From contig JADKEH010000024.1 in assembly GCA_016718155.1 (NCBI GenBank), positions 1-42,954 of the forward strand: DNA of 42,954 bases, read 5' to 3'. The notes under the pieces are model-generated. The model was given only the letters and a program-made list of their open reading frames with translations. It made no database searches and had not been told where the DNA came from. The translations under genes were made by a program, and so were the position numbers. Shown piece after piece: positions 24,706 to 32,724 of the stretch (position 1 is its first letter; each line of letters begins with the position of its first letter). This stretch comes from Candidatus Rhodoferax randersensis. GTDB taxonomy: Bacteria > Pseudomonadota > Gammaproteobacteria > Burkholderiales > Burkholderiaceae_C.

Positions 24706-25266
24706 TCAGTCTTCAGCAATCTGGTGGCCGGCTTCACGCAACGCATTGGCCCACCGGCGAATGGTCGCGCGCAGTCGTCGTTGCGCATCTTCGTCCACGG
24801 GCATTTGAGCGACCATACTCAATGCCTTGGGCAGCGTGACGTGATGATGTTGGAGTAGCGCCATGCAGAATTCGCGGTCCTTATGGCGGCCCGCCGCGGC
24901 CTTCGACATGAAAAGGTCGAGAACGTCCAGGCAGTAGCCCACACGATCGTTTGTGTTGCTGTTCTGAACGCGATGCACGCGAGAGAACCAGCTGGAAGGA
25001 AGGACCGCAGTCTCGGGGCCAACCCCCTGGGCATAGTAGCCATAGGTTTCGTGAAAGGGCGAGGCCTCGCCGATGGCGCCGTCGATTTTGTCGGCCAACT
25101 CTGGTGCCTTGTAGGGATAGATGTCCGCCTCCGCCGACATCTTGAACACGTCTTGCGGATTAGAAATCGACCCAAGGATGGACTGACTGCCGACGATGAT
25201 GAATTCATACTGGTCCGTCACCTCGCCGCTGGCGCGGATGATGTGCTCAAGGTCTTCTCGGTTCAT
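24706..25266 (-). CDS. Nucleotidyltransferase-like protein (DUF6036-type), partner of the XRE gene
   Basis: A 186-residue protein. The N-terminal EFIIVGSQSILGS followed by MSAEADIYPY matches the strand-helix pattern and the acidic pair of minimal nucleotidyltransferases, which usually read GG/GSxAL...S.DIDV. Here the pair is E-x-D and the loop is VGSQS. The middle part (FHETYGYYAQGVGP, LPSSWFSRV, LDVLDLFMSKAAAGRHKDREF) agrees with the DUF6036/AbiEii-like group, in which KD..D/E motifs follow. By family knowledge such proteins are often toxins next to an HTH antitoxin. The start overlaps the stop of the upstream XRE gene (25263-25266, ATGA), so the pair is coupled. Confidence 0.7.
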   Translation of the reverse strand: MNREDLEHIIRASGEVTDQYEFIIVGSQSILGSISNPQDVFKMSAEADIYPYKAPELADKIDGAIGEASPFHETYGYYAQGVGPETAVLPSSWFSRVHRVQNSNTNDRVGYCLDVLDLFMSKAAAGRHKDREFCMALLQHHHVTLPKALSMVAQMPVDEDAQRRLRATIRRWANALREAGHQIAED

Positions 25267-25940
25267 GGCGCTGTTTCTCCCTGTACATCGCCCAGTACGA
25301 CACCTCTCTTGAGCATGCTGATCTGGTCAAGCACGGCCTTGCGCACTTCGTCAGGCAGCACGGTGATCAGCGGGGACGCCTGCCGAAGTTCCTGCGCGCG
25401 CCGGGTGCGGCCCAAGACCTTGCGCCAGGTTCGGCGGCGCAGTATGTCGTCCCACTCTTTCCACAGACTGGTGGAGCGCGAGTTGTCGCTGTTCAGCCAG
25501 CGCGTCAGAGTGGCCTGGGCTTTGATCAAAAGAGCTGGCTCGGTCTTGACGAGGTCCACGGCGACCCTATGCAGAGCGATGCTTTGCAAATCCTGAGCTT
25601 CATGTTGGGAACTGTCGGTGGACACCAGAACCTGCACGGCGGGTCTTGCGTGACGGGACTGCGCGGCGGCGGACCCAGTAGGCGCCGGTTGCAGGGTGTC
25701 ACCCACCAATAGCGCGAGCTCACCGCTGACGCCCAGCACGGACATGACGCGCAAGTAGGAGCCCATGGAGGGAGCTGGGTCACCGGACTCGATGGCTCTG
25801 AGTGTGTTGCGCGCAATACCAACGCGCGTTGCCATCTCAACCGTTCCCATGCGCTGCGCCTTGCGCAGGCGTTTGAGTCGGTCGCCGAGCTGCAGTAGCA
25901 GTTGGTTTTCCAGAACGGGGGTGATTTTGGTGGCGGTCAT
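25263..25940 (-). CDS. XRE-family HTH protein, putative antitoxin/regulator of the pair
   Basis: A 225-residue protein with a Cro/C1-type HTH at about residues 18-72 (LKRLRKAQRMGTVEMATRVGIARNTLRAIESGDPAPSMG is the region; DNA-binding helices are evident). The remaining 150 residues have no domain that I recognise; a basic stretch WKEWDDILRRRTWRKVLGRTRR lies near 160-185. It is upstream of the nucleotidyltransferase-like gene and overlaps it by 4 bases, the order expected when the antitoxin or regulator is made first. Direct repeats just upstream of the start look like its operator. Confidence 0.75.
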   Translation of the reverse strand: MTATKITPVLENQLLLQLGDRLKRLRKAQRMGTVEMATRVGIARNTLRAIESGDPAPSMGSYLRVMSVLGVSGELALLVGDTLQPAPTGSAAAQSRHARPAVQVLVSTDSSQHEAQDLQSIALHRVAVDLVKTEPALLIKAQATLTRWLNSDNSRSTSLWKEWDDILRRRTWRKVLGRTRRAQELRQASPLITVLPDEVRKAVLDQISMLKRGVVLGDVQGETAP

Positions 25941-25944
25941 TTGG

Positions 25945-25991
25945 TCAACATTTTAATCAAATTTCAACATTTTGGTGAAATTGATGATCAA
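25945..25991 (-). promoter_or_regulatory. Candidate operator/promoter of the XRE-nucleotidyltransferase pair
   Basis: AT-rich stretch directly upstream of the XRE start. TCAACATTTT occurs at 25945-25954 and 25964-25973, 19 bases apart, and the palindrome TTGATGATCAA lies at 25981-25991. Two-turn spacing of direct repeats fits autoregulation by a Cro-type protein. A -10/-35 pair cannot be assigned with certainty. Confidence 0.5.
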
Positions 25992-26105
25992 ATATCAATC
26001 TAAGTGACATCCCTTTCCGGAAGTCGCATCAACGGTCAATGCAGAGCGACTGGTCGTCTTGCGCCGTCGCCCCCTAAATCACCATCATCCTCAAGTTGAG
26101 ACCAC

Positions 26106-26169
26106 CCCTCCCGCTAAACCGCATCCGGCTGCATCTGCGGCGCCGCCTTTTGAAACGCTGGCAGAGCCA
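26106..26169. repeat. 64-bp direct repeat, right copy (native 3' end of maiA)
   Basis: Part of the intact maiA gene: the segment encodes its last residues (QKAAPQMQPDAV and stop) and 8 bases beyond. Identical to 24621-24684, with immediate divergence on both sides (24620/26105 and 24685/26170). Confidence 0.85.
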
Positions 26170-26764
26170 GGCAGGCCGCTTCAATTCGCCGGATGGTTGG
26201 AAAGGCTTCCAGCGGCGTGTCAAACCTGCGTGAGTTGGCAACTTGCGGAATCAGGCAGCAGTCGGCCAGGCCGGGCGTGTCGCCGTGGCAGAAGCGGCCG
26301 GTGGCGGGGTTGTTGGCCAGCATGCGTTCCAGCGCCGTGAAGCCCAGCGTGATCCAGTGGCGGTACCAATCGGCCTTGGCGGCCTCGGTCAGTTTCAGCT
26401 CGCGCTCCAGGTACTGCAGCACGCGCAGGTTGTTCAGCGGGTGAATCTCGCAGGCTATTGCTTGCGCCAGCGCGCGCACGCGGGCGCGGCCCAGGGCGTC
26501 GCGTGGCAGCAAGGCGGGCTCGGGGTGGGTTTCGTCCAGGTATTCCATGATGGCCAGCGACTGGCCCAGGGCGTGGCCGTCGTGGTCCACCAGGGTGGGC
26601 ACCAGCTCAGTGGGGTTCAGGCGCTGATACTGCGGCGCGTGCTGGGCGCCGCCGTCCTTGAGCAGGTGCACCGGCACAGTGCTGTAGGGCAGGCCCTTGA
26701 GTTCCAGCGCGATGCGAACCCGGTACGAGGCCGAACTGCGAAAGTAGCTGTAGAGCTGGAGCAT
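26114..26764 (-). CDS. maiA: Maleylacetoacetate isomerase
   Basis: Zeta-class glutathione S-transferase fold, 216 residues. It isomerises maleylacetoacetate to fumarylacetoacetate in homogentisate (tyrosine/phenylalanine) breakdown. The zeta signature is present: SSASYRVRIAL (about 10-20, with Ala where SSCS is usual), NPTELVPTL and QSLAIMEYLDE, and the C-terminal helical domain has CHGDTPGLADCCLIPQV. It follows fahA on the same strand with about 27 bases between. Its 3' end is the target of the 64-bp duplication; the protein itself appears intact. Confidence 0.93.
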   Translation of the reverse strand: MLQLYSYFRSSASYRVRIALELKGLPYSTVPVHLLKDGGAQHAPQYQRLNPTELVPTLVDHDGHALGQSLAIMEYLDETHPEPALLPRDALGRARVRALAQAIACEIHPLNNLRVLQYLERELKLTEAAKADWYRHWITLGFTALERMLANNPATGRFCHGDTPGLADCCLIPQVANSRRFDTPLEAFPTIRRIEAACLALPAFQKAAPQMQPDAV

Positions 26765-26791
26765 GGGGGCTGCGTCCTTCTTTTTTGGCGG

Positions 26792-28139
26792 TCAGGCGTC
26801 CAGGCTGCGCGCCGGCAACACCGTGCCACGCACCTCGCCAAAGCCGATGCGTGCCGCGCCGCTGGCCTGGCAGTGGCCGCGAAACACCACGGTGTCACCA
26901 TCTTCCAAAAAGGTTCGTGTCTCGCCACTAGGCAGACTCAGCGGCTGCTTGCCGCCCAGCGACAGTTCCATCAGCGAGCCGGCTTCCTCGGGCGTGGGGC
27001 CGGACTGGGTGCCGCTGCCGATCAGGTCGCCGCTTTGCAGGTTGCAGCCGTTGACGGTGTGGTGGGCCACCATCTGCGAGACGGACCAGTAGGCATCGAG
27101 GAAGTTGCTGTGCGACACGCGGTGCGGGGGCAAGCCCTGTTCGCGCATGGCGGCGCTTTGCAGGGTCACCTCCAGCGCGATGCCGATGGCGCCTTGGCGG
27201 CGCAGCTCGGCCGAGTCCAGGTAGGGCAGGGGCTGCGGGTCGCCCTCGGCGCGGGTCCAGGCCTGGCGATACGGGGCCAATGCTTCGAGTGTGACCACCC
27301 AGGGCGACACGGTGCTGGCGAAGTTCTTGGACAAGAAGGGCCCCAAGCGGCTGGTACTCCCAGCCCTGCACGTCGCGCGCGGACCAGTCGTTGAACAGGC
27401 ACAGGCCAAACACGTGTTGCTCGGCCTGGTCCAGCGCAATGGGTTGGCCCAGGGCATTGCCCCGGCCCAGGTAGATACCCACCTCCAGCTCGTAGTCCAG
27501 GCGCGCGCTGGCGGCCAACACCGGCTCGCTGGCGCCGGGGCGCATCACCTGGCTGACCGGGCGGCGCACCGCCTGGCCCGAGATGCCTATGCTGGACGAG
27601 CGGCCGTGGTAGCCGATGGGCAACCACTTGTAGTTGGGCAGCAGCGGGTTGTCCGGGCGCAGCAACTTGCCGATGTTGGTGGCGTGGTGCACCGAGGTGT
27701 AGAAGTCGGTGTAGTCGCCGATGCGTGCGGGTACGGCGTATTCGGCGTCATGCTGGGGCAGCAGGCAGGTGGCCAGCAGGGCCTGCGCGGCTGCGCCTTG
27801 GCGCAGCGCGCTGGAGAGGGCCAGGCGCAGCGCCGACCAGGCCGTGGGGCCAAGGTCCATGAGGCCATTGAGCGTGGGCGCGCAGCAGGCCTGCATGGCT
27901 GCCAGTGCGTCATCCGCCAGCGCGTCGCCGCTGCCACTGAACGCGCCACTGGCGTGCGCCGCCGTCAGGTCCAGAATCTGGTCGCCAATGGCCACGCCCA
28001 CGCGAAACGCCTCCTGGCCGTGGGCGCGGCGGAACACACCGAAGGGCAGGTTCTGGATGGGGAAGTCCGTATCGGGCGTGTTGGCCGATGCAATCCAGCT
28101 TTGCAGTTGGGGGTCGTGGGTTTCGTTCAGGGATGCCAA
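26792..28139 (-). pseudogene. fahA: Fumarylacetoacetase, broken by a +1 frameshift
   Basis: Last step of homogentisate breakdown: fumarylacetoacetate to fumarate and acetoacetate. The frame from about 28139 covers the N-terminal SH3-like domain (DFPIQNLPFGVFR) and catalytic parts DYTDFYTSVHHATN, LDYELEVGIYLG and FNDWSARDVQGWEY. At GGGG (bases 27341-27344, CCCC on the plus strand) one extra base shifts the frame right after WEYQPLG. The normal continuation PFLSKNFASTVSPWVV, with the catalytic Lys, is in another frame and runs to the stop at 26792. Removing one base restores a full-length protein. The start is also weak: only TTG 28139 fits the conserved N-terminus. The shift is either real decay or a homopolymer sequencing error. 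Confidence 0.85.
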
Positions 28140-28191
28140 GGTGACGGTCCGGTGTAGTGGGCATTGCGGCGAGACGCCTTTGGAATTGGCG

Positions 28192-28734
28192 TCACACGCT
28201 CGGCAAACCGCTGCCGTCGTGCATCCAGGCGGCATGCTTGGGCGCCTTTTTGGTGCGGTCCCATTCGTTGATCATGTCCCACTTGACGTCGTCCAGCGCC
28301 TTCATCATGGCCGGGCTGGCGGTGTTGCAGGCCAATTCGAGCCGGTGGCCGCTGGGGTCGAAAAAGTAGATCGATTTGAAGATGGTGTGGTCAGTGACGC
28401 CAATCACCTCAATGCCCGCGGCTTCCAAGCGTGCCTTGGCGGCCAGCAACTCGTCCATGCTGCCAACTTCAAAGGCCAGGTGCTGCGTCCAGGACGGGGT
28501 GTTGTGATCGCGGTCCATCGGTGGCGAGTTGGGAAGCTCAAAAAAGGCCAGCACGTTGCCCGCACCGGCGTCCATGAAGATGTGCATGTAGGGGTCGGGC
28601 GCCTTGGTGGAGGGCACCTCGTCTTCGGCAATGGCCAGCACGAATTTCATGCCCAGATGCTTTTCGTACCACAGGGCGGTTTGCTTGGCGTTGATGCAGC
28701 GGTAGGCGACATGGTGAATCTTCTTGATCAGCAT
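28192..28734 (-). CDS. VOC (glyoxalase/dioxygenase superfamily) protein
   Basis: A 180-residue member of the vicinal oxygen chelate superfamily, with two beta-alpha-beta-beta-beta units. Likely metal ligands: His in KIHHVAYR (about 7), His in TQHLAFEV (about 85) and Glu in GHRLELAC (about 130). The enzyme could be a lyase or an extradiol-type dioxygenase; I cannot name the substrate. It is upstream of fahA and maiA on the same strand (about 52 bases) and divergent from a LysR gene, so it may act in the same aromatic pathway. A good ribosome site (TGGAG, 7 bases) precedes ATG 28734. Confidence 0.75.
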   Translation of the reverse strand: MLIKKIHHVAYRCINAKQTALWYEKHLGMKFVLAIAEDEVPSTKAPDPYMHIFMDAGAGNVLAFFELPNSPPMDRDHNTPSWTQHLAFEVGSMDELLAAKARLEAAGIEVIGVTDHTIFKSIYFFDPSGHRLELACNTASPAMMKALDDVKWDMINEWDRTKKAPKHAAWMHDGSGLPSV

Positions 28735-28798
28735 GGGAATCTCCAGGATGCGGGGTGATTGGCGTGGGACTGACAGCGATTAGAGTGCGTTTTGATCT

Positions 28799-28822
28799 AT
28801 CATTCAAACAGATTTTTATGAT
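28799..28822. promoter_or_regulatory. Possible LysR-type operator in the VOC-LysR divergent region
   Basis: Inverted repeat ATCAT (28799-28803) and ATGAT (28818-28822) with 14 bases between, in an AT-rich stretch just upstream of the LysR start and facing the VOC gene. LysR proteins often bind T-N11-A dyads in such divergent gaps. The arms are short, so this is only a candidate. Confidence 0.3.
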
Positions 28823-28841
28823 GAATTTAGTCTGATTTCTT

Positions 28842-29759
28842 ATGAATGTGACGCTGCGCCAACTACGCGCTTTCTGTGCGCTGGCTAGCACCAACAGCTT
28901 TACCGATGCAGCGGCCAGCTTGCACGTGACCCAATCGGCGCTCAGTGGCCTGATCAAGGAACTGGAGCAGACCCTGGGCGTGCAGGTGGTGAACCGCAGC
29001 ACACGCAAGGTGGCGCTGTCGGAGGTCGGGCGCGAGTTCTATCCGCTGGCGACCAAAATCCTGCAAGACCTGGATGGCGCGCTGGACACCATGGCCGACC
29101 TGAAGGCGCTCAAGCGCGGCGTGGTGCGCATTGCCGCGCCGCAACTGATGTCGTGCTCGGTGTTGCCGCAGGTGATTGCCGGCTTCAAACAGCAATGCCC
29201 GGATGTGCAGGTGCGGCTGTTTGACTGCCTGGTCGAAAGCGTGCTGGGCAAGGTGCACAGCGGTGAAGTGGACTTTGGCATTGGTCCCGAGCGCGAACCC
29301 TCGGCGGACATCGAGGCGCAAACCCTGTTCGAGTTGCCCTTTGTGGTGGTTTTTCCCAAAGGCCATCCGTTGGAGAAGAAGAAAAAAGTGCGCTGGAGTG
29401 AGGCGCTGCGCTTTCCCGTCATCGCCCTGCAGGGGGAGTACACGCAGCGCCTGCGGGTCGATTTGCATGAAGCCTTGAGCGACCAGTCGCTGCAGCCCAG
29501 CAACGAAGTCAGCTTCATGACCACCGCCTTGGCCATGGTCAGCGCGGGATTGGGCGTGACCACCTGCCTGCCCTACGCCAACACCCTGATCAAGCTGCAC
29601 CAGTTGCAGAGCCGTCCCCTGGTGGACCCGGTGGTGCGGCGCAAGTTCTTTGTCTTCACCCGCAGGGACCGACCCTTCTCACCCGCCGCCAAGCGCTTTG
29701 CGGCCTATCTGTTTGAGCACGTCGCCCGGCAGCATCTGGCGCTGCAGGTCATCGGCTGA
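28842..29759 (+). CDS. LysR family transcriptional regulator
   Basis: A 305-residue regulator with a winged HTH at the N-terminus (TLRQLRAFCALASTNSFTDAAASLHVTQSALSGLIKELEQ region, about 3-60) and a substrate-binding domain (about 92-300). It is divergently transcribed from the VOC-fahA-maiA genes, which suggests that it controls them in response to an aromatic intermediate. The start ATG 28842 gives the normal N-terminus. The inducer is not known; the family usually activates from the divergent site. Confidence 0.92.
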   Translation: MNVTLRQLRAFCALASTNSFTDAAASLHVTQSALSGLIKELEQTLGVQVVNRSTRKVALSEVGREFYPLATKILQDLDGALDTMADLKALKRGVVRIAAPQLMSCSVLPQVIAGFKQQCPDVQVRLFDCLVESVLGKVHSGEVDFGIGPEREPSADIEAQTLFELPFVVVFPKGHPLEKKKKVRWSEALRFPVIALQGEYTQRLRVDLHEALSDQSLQPSNEVSFMTTALAMVSAGLGVTTCLPYANTLIKLHQLQSRPLVDPVVRRKFFVFTRRDRPFSPAAKRFAAYLFEHVARQHLALQVIG

Positions 29760-29810
29760 GCGGAAAGTTGGACAATCGCTGCCTGTGTTCCATCATCTTG
29801 AAGAGGGCAT

Positions 29811-30338
29811 ATGGCCTTGGCAATTTCTGATGTGCAGGTTCGACCGCTTGGCCCGGTTGATGCGGCGGCTTTTCGCGCCCTTCGATTGCGTGGTTTTCGG
29901 GAGCACCCCGAGGCATTCACCACGAGCTATGAAGAGGAGTCGCTCAAGCCTCTGTCGGTGTCAGAGGCCAGGTTGAGCCAGACTGGCCGAGAGAAATTCT
30001 GGGGCGCGTTCACCCAAGATGGAAAGGGCGACTTGGTGGGCATGGTGGGCCTGGACCGTGATCCCCGGCGCCACTGCCAGCACAAGGGCATGGTGATTGC
30101 GATGTACGTCGTCACGGAGTGGACGGGGCAGGGTCTGGGGCGCGCGCTACTCGACGCCGTATTGCACGACGCCAAGGCGGCTGGCCTGGAGCGGCTGGTG
30201 TTGACGGTGACCCGTGGCAACCAGGCGGCCGAGCACCTCTATCAGCGCACCGGCTTTGTGTCGTTTGGCATCGAGCCGGGCGCCACAAAGGTCAACCAGC
30301 AGCTCTACGACAAGACCTACATGGGTCTTGTCTTGTAG
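29811..30338 (+). CDS. GNAT family N-acetyltransferase
   Basis: A 175-residue acetyltransferase using acetyl-CoA. The GNAT fold is shown by IAMYVVTEWTGQGLGRALLDAVLHDA (about 98-122, the Q/R-x-x-G-x-G/A loop being TGQGLG) and by RLVLTVTRGNQAAEHLYQRTGFVSFG (about 130-155). The substrate is unknown. A GAGG site precedes ATG 29811. It converges with htpG; the stops are 13 bases apart. Confidence 0.9.
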   Translation: MALAISDVQVRPLGPVDAAAFRALRLRGFREHPEAFTTSYEEESLKPLSVSEARLSQTGREKFWGAFTQDGKGDLVGMVGLDRDPRRHCQHKGMVIAMYVVTEWTGQGLGRALLDAVLHDAKAAGLERLVLTVTRGNQAAEHLYQRTGFVSFGIEPGATKVNQQLYDKTYMGLVL

Positions 30339-30350
30339 AGCGCGGGCGGG

Positions 30351-32357
30351 TCAGACCAGCAAGGCATTGACCCGTTTGACATAGGCCGCCGGATCCGCCG
30401 GCAAGCCGCCTTCAGCCAGCAGCGCCTGGTCGAACAGGATGTGGGCCAGGTCATGGAAGTGCACCGAGCCGTCGAGCTTTTTCACCAGCGGGTGTTCGGC
30501 ATTCACTTCCAGCACCGGTTTGACTTCCGGCGCGGTCTGGCCGGCTTGTTTGAGCATGCGCGCCAGCTGCGTGCTCATGCCGTCGTCCTGCACCACCAGG
30601 CAGGCCGCGCTGTCCACCAGGCGGGTGGTCACGCGCACGTCTTCGGCCTTGTCCTTCAGTGCTTCCTTGAGCTTGGCCAGCAGCGGCTTGAAGGCTTCGG
30701 CGGCTTCCTCGGCGGCTTTCTTCTCGGCTTCGTCCTGCAGCTTGCCCAGGTCCACCGCGCCCTTGGCGACGGATTGCAGCGGCGTGCCGTCGAAGTCGTG
30801 CAGGTAGTTCAGCGCCCACTCGTCCACGCGGTCGGTCATCAGCAGCACTTCGATGCCCTTCTTCTTGAACACTTCAAGCTGCGGGCTGTTCTTGGCCGCA
30901 GCCAGCGTGTCGGCGGTGATGTAGTAGATGGCCTCCTGGCCTTCTTTCATGCGCGCCTTGTAGTCGGCAAAGCCAACGCTCACCGTGTCGGAGCTGGTGG
31001 AGGCAAAGCGCAGCAGCTTGGCCAGGCGCTCGCGGTTGCTGAAGTCTTCGCCCAGGCCTTCTTTAAGCACGGCGCCAAACTCCCCGTAGAACTTGCTGTA
31101 CTTGCCGGCGTTGGTGGCGGCTTGGGCCTTGTCTTCTTCGCTCAGCACGTCCGTGACGGGTGCACCCGTCGCATCGGTCGCGCCCTCGGCTGCCTCGGCG
31201 GCGGGCTTGTCGTGCTTGGCCAGGTCTTCGAGCATGCCCAACACGCGTTTGGTGCAGCCTTCGCGGATGGCCTTCACGTCGCGGCTTTCCTGCAGCAACT
31301 CACGCGACACATTCAGCGGCAGGTCGGCCGAATCAATCACACCCTTGACGAAGCGCAGGTAGGTCGGCAGCAGCGCCTCGGCGTCGTCCATGATGAAGAC
31401 GCGTTTGACGTAGAGCTTGACGCCGGCCGACTTCTCGCGGTTGTACAGGTCAAACGGGGCCTTGCCGGGGATGTACAGCAGTTGGGTGTATTCGGTGCTG
31501 CCTTCCACACGGTTGTGGGTGTGGGCCAACGGCGCCTCAAAGTCGTGGCTGATCTGCTTGTAGAACTCCTCGTACTGCTCGGGGGTGATGTCCTTCTTGG
31601 CGCGCGCCCAGATGGCGTTGGCCTTGTTGACGGTTTCCCACTCGCCGGTCTTGACCATGGCGCCGGGCTGGCGGCCGCCGTTCTCGTCACTCGGGTTGAT
31701 CAGTTCGCCGTCTTTCCACTCTTCCTTTTCCATCAGGATCGGCAGGCTGATGTGGTCGGAGTACTTGGCAATGATGCTCTTGACTTTCCAGGCGCTGCAA
31801 TAGTCCATGGCGTCTTCGCGCAGGTGCAGCGTGACGCTGGTGCCGCGTGCGGCGCGCTCGATGGTTTCCACCTCAAAGTCGCCCGCCCCGCCGCTGATCC
31901 AGCGCACGCCTTCGCTGGACTTCATGCCGGCGCGGCGCGACTCGACCGTGATCTTGTCGGCCACGATAAAGCCCGAATAGAAGCCCACACCAAACTGGCC
32001 AATCAACTGAGAATCGGCCTTCTGGTCGCCCGAGAGCTTGCTCACAAAATCCTTGGTGCCGCTCTTGGCAATCGTGCCCAGGTGGTCGATGGCCTCTTGC
32101 GCGCTCATGCCGATGCCGTTGTCGGTGATGGTCAGGGTTTTGGCGTCCTTGTCAAAGGACACCCGCACTTCCAGATTGGGGGCGTCTTCGTACAGGCCGC
32201 TGTCATTGATGGCCTCGTAGCGCAGCTTGTCGCAGGCGTCCGAGGCGTTGGAGATCAGCTCGCGCAGGAAGATCTCTTTGTTGGAGTACAGCGAGTGGGT
32301 AACCAAATGCAGCAGTTGCGCAACTTCGGCTTGAAAGGATAGGGTTTGCTTGCTCAT
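30351..32357 (-). CDS. htpG: Molecular chaperone HtpG (Hsp90)
   Basis: Cytosolic ATP-dependent dimeric chaperone, 668 residues. I use ATG 32357 (MSKQTLSFQAEVAQLLHLVT), the family-typical start; the frame is open upstream but without family similarity. GHKL ATPase motifs: ELISNASDACDKLRYEA (about 35), DNGIGM (about 85) and GQFGVGFYSGFIVA (about 120). The middle domain RVFIMDDAEALLPTYLRFVKGVIDSADLPLNVSRE and the C-terminal dimerisation region are complete. A sigma-32-type promoter lies 56-82 bases upstream of the start. Confidence 0.97.
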   Translation of the reverse strand: MSKQTLSFQAEVAQLLHLVTHSLYSNKEIFLRELISNASDACDKLRYEAINDSGLYEDAPNLEVRVSFDKDAKTLTITDNGIGMSAQEAIDHLGTIAKSGTKDFVSKLSGDQKADSQLIGQFGVGFYSGFIVADKITVESRRAGMKSSEGVRWISGGAGDFEVETIERAARGTSVTLHLREDAMDYCSAWKVKSIIAKYSDHISLPILMEKEEWKDGELINPSDENGGRQPGAMVKTGEWETVNKANAIWARAKKDITPEQYEEFYKQISHDFEAPLAHTHNRVEGSTEYTQLLYIPGKAPFDLYNREKSAGVKLYVKRVFIMDDAEALLPTYLRFVKGVIDSADLPLNVSRELLQESRDVKAIREGCTKRVLGMLEDLAKHDKPAAEAAEGATDATGAPVTDVLSEEDKAQAATNAGKYSKFYGEFGAVLKEGLGEDFSNRERLAKLLRFASTSSDTVSVGFADYKARMKEGQEAIYYITADTLAAAKNSPQLEVFKKKGIEVLLMTDRVDEWALNYLHDFDGTPLQSVAKGAVDLGKLQDEAEKKAAEEAAEAFKPLLAKLKEALKDKAEDVRVTTRLVDSAACLVVQDDGMSTQLARMLKQAGQTAPEVKPVLEVNAEHPLVKKLDGSVHFHDLAHILFDQALLAEGGLPADPAAYVKRVNALLV

Positions 32358-32412
32358 ACGTGATACCAGGGTTGACGAACAGGAGCCCGGCGCGAAGCGC
32401 GGGGAACCCTCA

Positions 32413-32439
32413 ATTATGGGCGCTGCGCACGCTTTCAAG
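32413..32439 (-). promoter_or_regulatory. Sigma-32 (heat-shock) type promoter for htpG
   Basis: On the minus strand: CTTGAAA (32439-32433) and CCCATAAT (32420-32413) separated by 12 bases, close to the RpoH consensus CTTGAAA-N11-16-CCCCATNT. It is placed so that the transcript starts about 45-50 bases before the htpG ATG. Between promoter and start is a GC-rich hairpin (CCCGCGC-TTC-GCGCCGGG, about 32383-32401). Confidence 0.75.
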
Positions 32440-32667
32440 GGTAGGTTCGGGTGCGCTTCAAACTGATGTGTCCCGCCTGAAACCGCGTTGCCATAGTTGG
32501 TACACGGGCATCTAAACCACTCTCCATTGGCGGGGTTGGCCCTGGCTGGGGCCAATCAATTCAAGGCAGTGCCAAGCCAGAGAATGACTTCGCCGAAAAA
32601 CAAGCCAGCAAGAAGTCAAATCACCCTACACCATCTGTCAGTCGCGTTCGCCGGAATACGCGATAAT

Positions 32668-32705
32668 GTCGGGTTTGCTTCAGATGCCCGACTGTGGGCA
32701 CTTTT
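32668..32705 (+). promoter_or_regulatory. Alternative hairpins in the leader of the DUF6447 gene (possible attenuator)
   Basis: GTCGGG (32668-32673) can pair with CCCGAC (32687-32692). TGCCC (32685-32689) can pair with GGGCA (32696-32700), followed by CTTTT. The two pairings share bases and exclude one another, which is the layout of an anti-terminator/terminator pair. A -10-like GATAAT lies at 32662-32667, which would place the first arm near the transcript start and weaken the idea. The 367-base gap 32358-32724 otherwise holds the htpG promoter. Confidence 0.3.
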
Positions 32706-32724
32706 AACCCTACCAGGAGGCCCC

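Noticed and set aside
30441..32342. Plus-strand frame of 633 codons opposite htpG
   Set aside because: The antisense strand of htpG is open because of biased codon use; no domain or ribosome site supports it.
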